64,000 nt of DNA from Dipetalonema caudispina (taxonomy: Eukaryota; Nematoda; Chromadorea; Rhabditida; Onchocercidae), in NCBI GenBank assembly GCA_013365325.1, contig JABVXV010000059.1, positions 1 through 64,000 of the forward strand, in the 5' to 3' direction. Shown piece by piece: positions 49,598 to 61,100 of this stretch. Position numbers and translations under genes: made by a program. The notes under the pieces are model-generated. The model did not search any database, was not told where the DNA came from, and saw only the letters and a program-made list of their open reading frames with translations. The stretch's first letter is position 1; the number at the start of each line of letters is the position of its first letter.

Positions 49598-52500
49598 ATG
49601 AGCGCGCATTCGGCGAGCTTTCAAAAGCTCTTCGTCGCGTTGATTCTCATTTATGCGATAAGAGGTTTGTTGATTTTAAATATTTTTTCTGAATAATAAT
49701 TTCCATAAATCTTTTCTATTTGTTTTATTTTCATACCATATGGCATTTCAATTTACTACTTCAATTATTCCTTTTTTTTTTTTCAATGATACAATTAAAA
49801 TATGACATTTTGCAAGCAGTTGCACTATTTTTATATGTTATCATATAATTTATATTTTCCAGCTTCACTTTAAATTCACAGTTGTTTTTGTCGAATTTTC
49901 ATCCAACTTATAAAATAGCGTTTAAATTACTCAATACTAATTAATGAAGATAAAATGTAGGCGAATGGTTGAATTATCACGTGCATGCATCATATTGGAT
50001 GTTAAAATACAAGCCAATATTTTCTGTTAATTAAAGCTACAATCATTATGACGAAATGAAAATTTCTAAATTTCTTAAATTACCATCTGTAGATGATATG
50101 ATCATCAATTTTTTAGGTAACGAACCTCGCATTCGATTGCGACGAGAAACTGGTGGGTCCCAAAGTTTGCTAACCGTTGAATGGGAGGGTATTCAAACCG
50201 GAGATCATCCGGATGATAGTGTTGGAGGATTCGCGGTCGAATACCGTGCAGAAAAAGATACACAATGGCATGTTCACGATGGTATAATTCCTTATAAAGG
50301 GCCTAATTTACAGTACAGAGTACAGGTAATCCATGTATTGCTTTGATTCCTTCTAGAAGTAAAATTTCTCCTCAAACTTATCTGTGAAGATATTTAATAT
50401 TAAAATTCAAAATTTGCAAAAAAAAATCAAGATTTTCGATTTATCCACCAAAGGCTTACTGTCTATTGCTATTCATTATGGATTACCGGAACTTACAAAT
50501 AAGAAAACAACATCTAAATTACTTGAGTATACATCATTGAAATTTTCAGATTCCACGTCTACCGACTGGAATCGCTTATTTTGTACGTATCAAAGTCTTA
50601 GGTAAAAATGGTAAAATTCTGGTGGAGACGCCAGAAATACGCGCACGGAATGAAATGGTTAGCATTAAATGTGAATCAGGTTTGTTTTTTGAAGATTTGC
50701 AAAAAATTTCCATTTCTTTTTCTTTAATCAACGAACCGATTCGATTATTTCAAATGATAAATTTAATGTTATTCAATAAAATATTCCACTTTCTGATTAA
50801 CTTAGTCTACTAAGTTAATTTATAGACTTTAGTTATGAAGCAAAAGACTATGCCAGTTCTATATCAACAAACATTATTTCTATAATTAGAAAGTTTTGAA
50901 TATTGAGAAGATTTGCTTGTTTATTTCGAATTACAGATGAGTTAACAGCTCCACGAAATCTTGAGGTCACGCAAACAGGTCAATACAGTATTGCCATTTC
51001 ATGGGAACCTCCAGAATGTGGCTCTGTTGGCGAGTACCACATTGAGGTTTACTTTTTTTTTCTTTTAGCAATTTTACTTTCAGTCATTAAGTGACAATGA
51101 AAATCACTGGGTCTTTTCCTAGAAATTATTGGAACTTTTAATTTCACATATTTCATAATTCCATATGTGACATATACAGTATAATGATTCTTTCATATTT
51201 CCACATATGACACATACAGTATACTGATTCTTTCAGATTTCCATATATGACATATACAGTATAATGACTCCTTCATATTTCCACATATGATAGATACAGT
51301 ATAATAATTCCTTCATATTTCCACATATGACATATACAGTATAATGATTTCTTCATATTTCCAATATGACATATAGAGTATAACGATTCTAACGAAATAT
51401 CAACGTTTTTCGACATGTCTTTTCATTACTTTCAACTTTATTTTTTTTTGTTGCAAAAGCCGCTAAAGCGAAATTAGTTGTTAATTAGAAATTTCTGTAT
51501 AGTAATTCATTTCATTAATCAAAATCTGATAGATTTATTTTAGCTAGCTGGTATTGAAACGAAGTTCGATGTTCATCGACAAACAGTAACACATCCATCA
51601 GTCAGTGTTACCAGTCTTCTGCCTGGAACCGAATATCAAGTTCGAGTTCGAGCTGCCGATCGCTTACGCATGTTGGGTCCATGGAATGATTATTTGCTTG
51701 TAGCAAAGACTGAAGGAGAAGGTTAGCACTATTCAAAATTTAATTTCATTGTTTAAATCTGATTTAATTTGTTTAACAAATCACATCTTCATAATATGCA
51801 TCACATATCAAAATTTTTCATTTCGATCTAAAAAAATTTATTGGTCGGTTTGTTCCAGCTCCGAATGAATCCGATGAAATAGAAATTGATTATCGAACAG
51901 ATTCAGAAGTACGCATTAGTTGGCAACCGTATGATGACGAAAGATTACAACATTATGAGGTAAGCTTACTGATAATGTTTTAATACTATGCTGATTATTT
52001 TGTAATATTTCATCAAAATTTTTTTTTAAATGTAAATTTTGTCCTGATATATTGTTCCGATACAATTTTTACCTTGCTTTGATGTCGTACTTGCATCAAA
52101 GAAGGGTAAAAATTTTAATATATTATTATTATTATTTTGTCTGTTTTTTTTCTTTCTTTTTCATTCGAGGAAGAAGTAGAATCAGTAGAATTTCTAAGAC
52201 TCGTTTACGTGTTCCAGGTTACGGCGGTTGAAGTGGATGGTGAGAGTCAAGCGGTTGAGCGGACACGTGTAAGTCCTTTGGTTAACAGTCATATTTTTGT
52301 CAGGTTAAAACCGGATACGCAATATGACGTAGGTGTAGTAGCCTTCGTGGATCATGAACCTAAATTGGTTTATAAATTATCTGCTAAAACGGCCGAAACT
52401 TCGGGTGTAGTATGGAAAGAGAAACCAGTAATTACTCCGGAAAATGCGCAACAATTTGCGGTACAGTGGAAGAAACCGTTGATACCTGGTCAAACTGTTT

Positions 52501-55286
52501 CCAAATTCATCGTTGAATATCGTCTACCGAATGAAACTGAGTTAGTTTAATTCTATTATTATTCAGATAAATGTTGAAATGTATTTGTACTACGATATTA
52601 GGAATAGAATGTAATGTTTGTTGAAGATCGTTTCAGCTATATCATTCAATTTTAATTACTTGATGGAGGTGAAATGAGTCTTTTTATTGCTTTAGATGGC
52701 GCAAATATGATGATTTAATGATAGATGAAGAGACAGATGATTATCATATTCAATTTGATGGAATATATGATGGTTCAGTGTATTCATTCCGTATCCTAGC
52801 AGTGGATGATCAACTTAAAATGATTGCTAAAACAGCTGAGGTGAGCAATTAAAGTGCAAGTTTTAAAAACTTTTGTTAACTTCTTACTATTTCATTGATT
52901 AGAAATATAATTCTAATTCGAATCATGTTCTAAAATCTAATTCCTTTTTAAATTAGTTAGATACCAAAGTAATTTCAAATATATTATTGGAACTGTTGTA
53001 AATTAGAAACAATTTTATCTTATTTCTTCTCTTTTTTGGTATTTAATTAAGTTAAAGTTTAGATTACTGTTGGCTCAGCAGCATCTAAATCCTGTATTGG
53101 TGATGCTGGTATTCCGCAAAACGTACGAGCCAATGTTGAATCTGAGGCAACTATTCAGTTTACATGGGAGAAACCACGTTGTGATGAAACATACGGACCA
53201 ATTGATGGTTATGAATATACGGTTACATTCTATTTCTTCTGTTGAATTTTTCCATTAATTAATTTACTAATTAACTATTTCTTTGTTCTTGCAAAAAATG
53301 GTAAAATTTTCTCTTACTATGTAGTAGTGATGATATAAATTAGGCTTAATAAGATGAAGTAAAACAGATATCATGGAAAAAATGTGGCTTTTTCATCTAA
53401 AATGAAATATATGAATTCATCTTGTAAGTAATATATGAAATGATTCAAATGCTGTTAATTAGAAGTTAACGTCTAGGTAAAAATATATATGAGTATTATT
53501 TTCAGTTCTGGAATACAGAAACAGATATGCAGCCTGAAACTGCATCATATATTGGACGGAACACCGTAACATTGGATGACTTAGATCCGAGTACACGATA
53601 TGCATTTCGGGTTCGTTCACGTGCTGGACATGGTCATAGTTCATGGAGCGATATTATAAATGCTGAAACGGAAGCACATTCGGGATCAAAAGGTAAGTCT
53701 TAGGATTCTCGAATAAATGTTACCATGTTGAATAACCTCTTAATTAATAATGCTAATATTGTACAGGTAATATAATAAATTAATTCCATCCTATTTATTG
53801 AAAAGTAATCAGATATGGAGAAAAATTGAGAAAAGCTCTAGAATATAACTTGCTTAATAAAATAATTTTGTTGTTGTTGTTGTTGTTGTTGTCGTTGTTG
53901 TTTCATAACAAACAAAATGTGCAGCTAACAAATTTTATTTTACCACATTTCAAGAAAAAAACTTTACGACGTCTTTTTTCATTCCGGATCAGGAATACAT
54001 TTTAATTCGTCGTATTGCGTTTTCACACAAATCTTTATGCAAGATACTGCTTGGCTATTTACCACACGATCACACCAAGTGACGTGCGTCAATCGTTCAC
54101 ATCGACTATTTTACTTCCAATTGCTTGCTAATTAGCATTTTAATAATTTTCTACTACTTCAAAGTTACGCTTATAATATCAATGAACTTTTAAACAATAA
54201 CCGATTTTATGTTATACAAAAAAATAGAGCTTTTTCAACTCTATAAATAGATCCATCCATTTCTGCGCTTACATCTTACCCGTCTTTCTTAACTTTTGAA
54301 AAAAGATCTCTCTCTCTCTTTTTATCTCTCTCTCTCTCTTTTCTCTCCCACTCTTTCTTTTCCTTCCAAACCAATAAATTTCTGTATTATTTAATGAAAA
54401 TATTTGTCATTGTGGTGAAATTCGAAACAAATTAGGAGAAAACGAGAAATCATCGAATTCAAGACAATTACCATCCAAATAAATGCTCATTAAAAAGTAA
54501 AATGATTGTGCTGACCTTTCACTACCTTTAAACTGGTCAATAGTGTAATCTTGTAAATTGTAATATTTTTCAGCAAGAAGTGAAAAAAAAAAAAGAGAAC
54601 TAAATCATTTCGTATTATTTATTTATTGTTGTCATTGATAATGCTCTTCTTTTTGTTCTTTTTTAGCTTTGTAGTAAACTAACATTTAGTATCCATCACC
54701 AATAATGGCGATCCTCGTCGATATCACTATCATTATCAATCATCATTAACCACAAATAACACATTACCATTCCATTCAGTGTTACAAGAAGCACCAATAT
54801 CTGCACTTCTTCGACGTTTTAAACGACAACAAAAAAATCAAATTACAGGTAATTTAAGGTAATTTATATAGTAAGTATATAATTCAAAAGTTCAGGAAAG
54901 GTCAAATTCAAAAATTGTACAAATTGGTTCTTTTTTGAATAAATGATGAAAAAATCATTTGTTTGTTCTACTATTTTAATTTTATGTTAATTATGCAAAA
55001 ATATCTCTTCTCTCCATCCATTTGCTTCTCTCTTTCTCGTCTTTTATCTTATCATATCTATATCATTGGGTAAAGATACGTCTTAGTGCTTAATTAACAT
55101 AATGAGCATAGAATATAACTTATAACTTGATTAAAATATCATTCATTATTTCACCGCTTTTGCATATTTTGGTAGCTTATAACGATATGGTGAAGGTAAA
55201 ATTTATGTACTTACTTTCTAAAAAAAAACAATATTTTGGTAGCTTATAACGATATGGTGAAGGTAAAATTTATGTACTTACTTTCT

Positions 55287-55318
<32 letters not shown>

Positions 55319-56822
55319 CCTTAACTTGAAGAAACCACTTTTTAATTACTTGAATGACTTTTTTATTAATTGAAAATATTTGGTAACAAAAATAAGTTTA
55401 TGTGTAAAAAAAGTGATAATATAATTTTTTTTTATCTTCACTTTCATCCTTTTTTCTCAATATTATGATCCTCTTTTTTTGTAATACTCAAAGCTATTTT
55501 AGATGATCATAATATATACCAACTTCGTATTATTTTGGCACCACCAAAATCATACTTAGCTTGGACACCATTACCTGAACATGCTGAAGAAGTCACCAAA
55601 TTCAAGTAAATTAATTTTTCTTTTTATCATATACTTTTCCTCCCAAATGACAATTACACCCATTTGATATTAACATTTAAATTAGAGAATAAAATTTGCT
55701 CGTACTACTATAGAATTTATCGAAATTTCTGTTTCTAGATTATCCTATAAAAAAAGTGCTAGTGATCAGTGGACACGTATCATTGAAACACCAGAATATT
55801 TCAAATGTCCAGATGGAATTGCTGATTTGGAAGATTTCTGCTATGATTTATCCAAACTTTCATTTGGTGTACAATATACTGCTGATGTAAGTTCAGAATT
55901 TATATTTGCAAACAAAATAAAAGAAAAAAAAAAAAGATTTGCTAATCAATGAATAGCCATTTTATTACTTTTCATTTGAATGAACCATTTGATGAATTTT
56001 CTTAACCTCTACTACAACAACAATTTTCAGCTAATATATGAATTAGAAAGTGGTGAATGGACAGCACATGGCAGCCCATTATTCTTCATCCTTGTTGAAG
56101 CTGGTATCATTTATAATTAACCTATTTAATTAATTTTGACCTATCATCATCTGCCCGCAATTCTGTTCGTATGTTACGCATGCAATTCGTTTCATGCATG
56201 CTCTATGTTTCTACTAATTTTCTTTTTTTCTTTTTTTTTCACTTTCTTCTCTTTATAAACAAGAAATATTACTTTCTCAACAAGAAAAAAAAAAAAAAAA
56301 AAGCATATCTTAATAGTTTTGCAATTTTTAAAAATTTATCCTTCCTCTTTGGTGCTTTTTTTTTTTTGAAATTTTTTTTTTCCTTTTTTTTTTTTTGGGT
56401 GGAAAAACTACTTTATCTATGATGCTTATAAAATGATTTTTCAAAAAAAAAATTTTCCGATCACAGATGAAAAGGATGCTTCGGATAATTTGTTCTATTC
56501 GAGAACGATATCCATTTCAGGGGAACCATCTATACCGGCATCACCGCACAATCTTCAGATCAACCCTCATGATGCATCCAGCATTGAGCTTCATTGGTTA
56601 CCACCCCTAAACTCGAAGCACATTCCTTTTTATCAGGCACCAATTTTCTTCTCTTTTATCTCTCATTTGTTGCACAAAATAATATTTGTTTTTTTTTTTT
56701 GTTTTTTTTTGCATGATATATGTTTTTCTTTCCATATTTTCGGGATTTTTTTTTTTTTTCGATTTTTGGGATATTTCAGTTTTTGTTTCAAAAAAATTAT
56801 CATTTCATATATGAGATGAAGC

Positions 56823-56860
<38 letters not shown>

Positions 56861-58099
56861 AAAAAAAGTAAGAGTAAAATTGGTTTTGTTTACGTAATTA
56901 GTCGGTTTCAATTTAGATTGAAGTAGAAGATCTGCATACAAGGAAAATACGAACTGAACAGGTACCAGGGTCATTTTTCTCCACTATCCTTAGTCATCTA
57001 TCGCCACATTCCATCTACAATATTTCCGTTCGTGCTGGAACTGATTTTGGTGAATTGGGTATACCCATATTTAAGGTAATTTCTCTACAAAGCAAGAGTC
57101 CAAATTCATCGGATCATATACCGGAAATGAAGCAACAGGTAATCACAGAAACGAGAGATGAAAGTGAAAGGACAACATTAAAAAATGAATTTGAAAGGGA
57201 ACAAACAGAGGAGGAACGTGAACGAAATAGGATAAAAGAATGTGAGCATAAAAGATTGCAAATGGAATATGATAGATTGAGTAAAGAACGTGAACGTAAT
57301 CGAGTTACGTATGAACGTGATCGTGAACATTCAAGAGATGAACATCCCAATCGAACAAGAGAACAGCAACAACACTATAAATATCAACAGCAGTTAGAAC
57401 GTGAACGTATGGAGTTGCAACAACGACAGCAATGGGAAAAAGAACGTGAACGTATGGAGTTAGAACGACGACGGCAATGGGAAAAAGAACGTGAAAAAAT
57501 GGAGTTAGAACAACGACGGCAATGGGAGAGACGACGTGAACGTAATCGTCAATTAATTTATCAACATCAACAACATGAGAAGGAGAATGTTGTAAAACAA
57601 CGATGGAGTTCACAAGAAGAAAAACATCAATTGGAGGAAAAACAAAAACAACTAGAACAGGATGGTATTCAACAACAACTGGATCAAGTTCAAGTACTAC
57701 CGGAACGGAATGACGAGCGAGGTGAACCATGCTGACACGTGTGACTGCTAACAAGGTTAACAAAACGCAAATAAAACTAAATTAGAACAATTCCAATGAC
57801 TTATCAATATCATTTCTCATTTTTGTATGATCTTTTGTTACACTTATTTTTCATTAATTTTCATCTTTCATTTCTTCACATAACCTATACAAATGCATGA
57901 ATTGATATAATTTTTTTTCTTTAAAATTTCATAAAATGAAATTAATCAAAATATGTTGTTAATATCTTTTGAAGTGTTAAATATTTGCTTACTTATTGCA
58001 TCACAATATGATACGCTTAGCATTTCCTCTATCGCTGCATGCTTATTCATATAACTTTTTCAAATTTTTGCACAATTTTGATATTTTTTAATTTATTGC

Positions 58100-58135
<36 letters not shown>

Positions 58136-61100
58136 ACAACAAAATTTTGCTAATTGTTTTAGAATAATTTAAATGAAAAAGCGATTTTAATTTTATTTTT
58201 CAAATTAATCAATTAATTAAAATGATTACTTAGATGGCATGTCAAAACCGCTTTTTGGTATTGATAAACCACGTATCGAACAACGTGGATCACGTATTTT
58301 GCTTTACTGGACTGTTGGTGGTGATACGTCAAATGTTTTAGCCTATCAGGTTACATTGTAATTTATTGGTAAAATTATTGTAGGTTAAGTAAGGTCATTA
58401 TGACAGATGTTGTGATTTTGTTGGAGTAACAATGAATCATTTATTGTTAGATCATCGAAATAGGTACCTTATTTTGGTATGTAGTCAATTAGCTTAAATA
58501 TAAAGTTAACAAAGCTAGTTGTTTCCTTCAAAATTTCAGATCGATCTTCGTTCAGATTCAGATAGTGATTGGCAACAATTCAATGGTTACATTTCTCATT
58601 CACCATCAGAAATTCATTTTCGACAAGAGCTAACTAATTTAGAAACCAATAAACATTACTATGTTAAAATCTCAGCTATTGATCAATCACGACGAATTCT
58701 TGCTGTCTCAGAAGCTACTAGCTTTACTGTTCATTGTCAGGGTATATTTTTCATGCATTATATTGTATCGCGATATCACAGGAAGATGTTCAAAGTTGAT
58801 TGATTTTAATTATTACGTACCATTTAAGCTCTTTACGTCAGTTTCAATAAATTCACTATTTGAAATTTCATTTTATCTCTTGTGCATTTAGTTGTTTGAA
58901 GTTTTAATTTAAATTTTTAGGTTTTCAATTTTTATATAACATCATCCCACATGATCATATCAATCATTCTTTCAGCACCCAGTAGTTCACCTCAGAATTT
59001 ACGATTGGAAAGTGTAGCGGAAGGAATTCAACTTCTCTGGGACTGGGCGGATCAGGAGGATCGTGAATGTGAACCATATTTTCTAATAACAGGATATCAA
59101 AATCGAATACCGTTTTCGGAACGAGTTGCTGGAGGACAACGTCAGTTCACTTTCCAAAATGCGGTCACTGGCGAATGGCATGTGGAAATGCGTGCCGGAA
59201 ATCGTGTCGGAACTGGACCTAGTAGTGCACCTGTAAATCTGCAAAGTACTCCGAAAGGTATTGTTTAAATCAAGACTAATTTCGTGTGAAGTTATGATTT
59301 ATTAACTTTCGAGGTAGGATAGATGATTTTATGGTGAAAGAATTGGGTTATGAGTTCGAAGGTCATTTAAAAGTCGAAAAATATCTGTCATAAATTAAGC
59401 AATTGAAATTAGAAATTTGCTAGCAACATTCAATTTTTAAAAACTTTTGTACTTCAAATTTCTATTTGTATTTACATGCAATTCAATTTCTATTTTCGAG
59501 TATGCGACTATTCGATTTAGTATCACATGTCTTTTTTAGCCTGATAGAAAATTGATAAGTTCTGATTCGTTTTCAACTATCAGTTCTTGATCTTTGACAT
59601 TTGATTGTTCGCTGATTGTCTTTTGATAGATTGTTTTGCATCTTATTTTGAGATTAGTAAGAATTTGATAGGGAAAAGTTTTATGGAAACGAAGGAAAAA
59701 ATAGCAATTGGAAATTAGTTGGAGAAACTGGAAGAAAATATTGTCTGTTTAAAGGTCAATATGAAATTATAGCATGAAAAGTAAATAATTATAAAATTTG
59801 TTAATTATAAATTAAATTAATAACTTTAAGCTAGTTTTCCAGCTCCTTTCACTATCCACTTAATCTCATTCGAATTAATCTGCAGCTATACGATTAAAAA
59901 GAAATGATATCTTCCAGTGATTTAAGCGCTTATTATCATCATCATGTTATGTATCCCCATTTCCAGTATCCAAGGGTCTTCGTATACTACGTAGCATCTG
60001 TGATCCACGTGTAGACTTCTGGTGTCGTTCACCGGATGAAAATTACGATGTTGCTATATCTCGTCATCCTAATGAAGGTTTGATTACGTGTGCCGTGCCG
60101 TGCCGTGCCGTGTATCCTTGATGTTATATGCTCCTCTTATCCCACGTTTGAATCAAATAACTCACTTGTCCTAAGCAACCACCAATTTGTTTTCTTTTTT
60201 TTTTTCCACTAGATTCACTTTTAATTTTATGTAATAATTTTGTTTATTTTTTGCATAACTTAGAGCAATTTATTCAACATTGGCTTGGCTCTACTAATTA
60301 GTGCTCATCTTTCAAGCTTAAGCCATTTTTTTTTTTTTTTTTTTTTGATTGTGAATAATTAGCTACGTGATGATATGGAATTCTCAATATCAAATATCAT
60401 TTGATAAAGAATAATACAATATTCAAATATATCATCATCCTATATCCTTTGTGTATGGATCGCTGAAATCATGGAATATTGTGGAATAAGAAATGAATGG
60501 ATCCGATAGTGATTGCAAAATTTTTATAATTTCTGTCATTTCACTTCTATTCTTCAAAATTTCTTCCAAATTTTATTCATTAATAGATATAAAGAAAAAC
60601 CATAATCTTAAATTGTTTGAAAACTATTACTATATTATTAACATTTCGAGGTTACTGTCATTTTTAGCAAGTATCTTTAATGGTTTATTTTTGTAATCGC
60701 TTATTTTTTTTTTTCTTTTTCTTTTTCATGATTTAATTCCATAAAAATTAATTCGAATACTTAAATTGTTGCATATCTATATTCTGGGATTTCATTTCGG
60801 TTATATACCATTTTATAGTTACTCATATTAATGAGTATGATGATATCTTAACTTAAGATAAGTTTGATCAATCTATGATATAAGCTAATCATGATATAAA
60901 ATACAATATGATAATAGTTGTCAATTTATGATGATTGTTGATGCTATGCATGCTGATTATTTCCTAAATTTCTACAAATTATAAAAAAAAAAAAACTTCT
61001 AATTTGCAAATTTCAGAACTTATTTCGGATCTACGTGTATTAGCACGTGATGGTGATTTATCCGTTGAATGGAATAGTAAAGGTATAAGCCATGGTGTTT

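Noticed and set aside
57305..57763. 152-codon open frame on the minus strand opposite the coiled coil
   Set aside because: Its valine-rich sequence is the reverse complement of Glu/Arg/Gln codons in a repeat. It has no splice context or family match.
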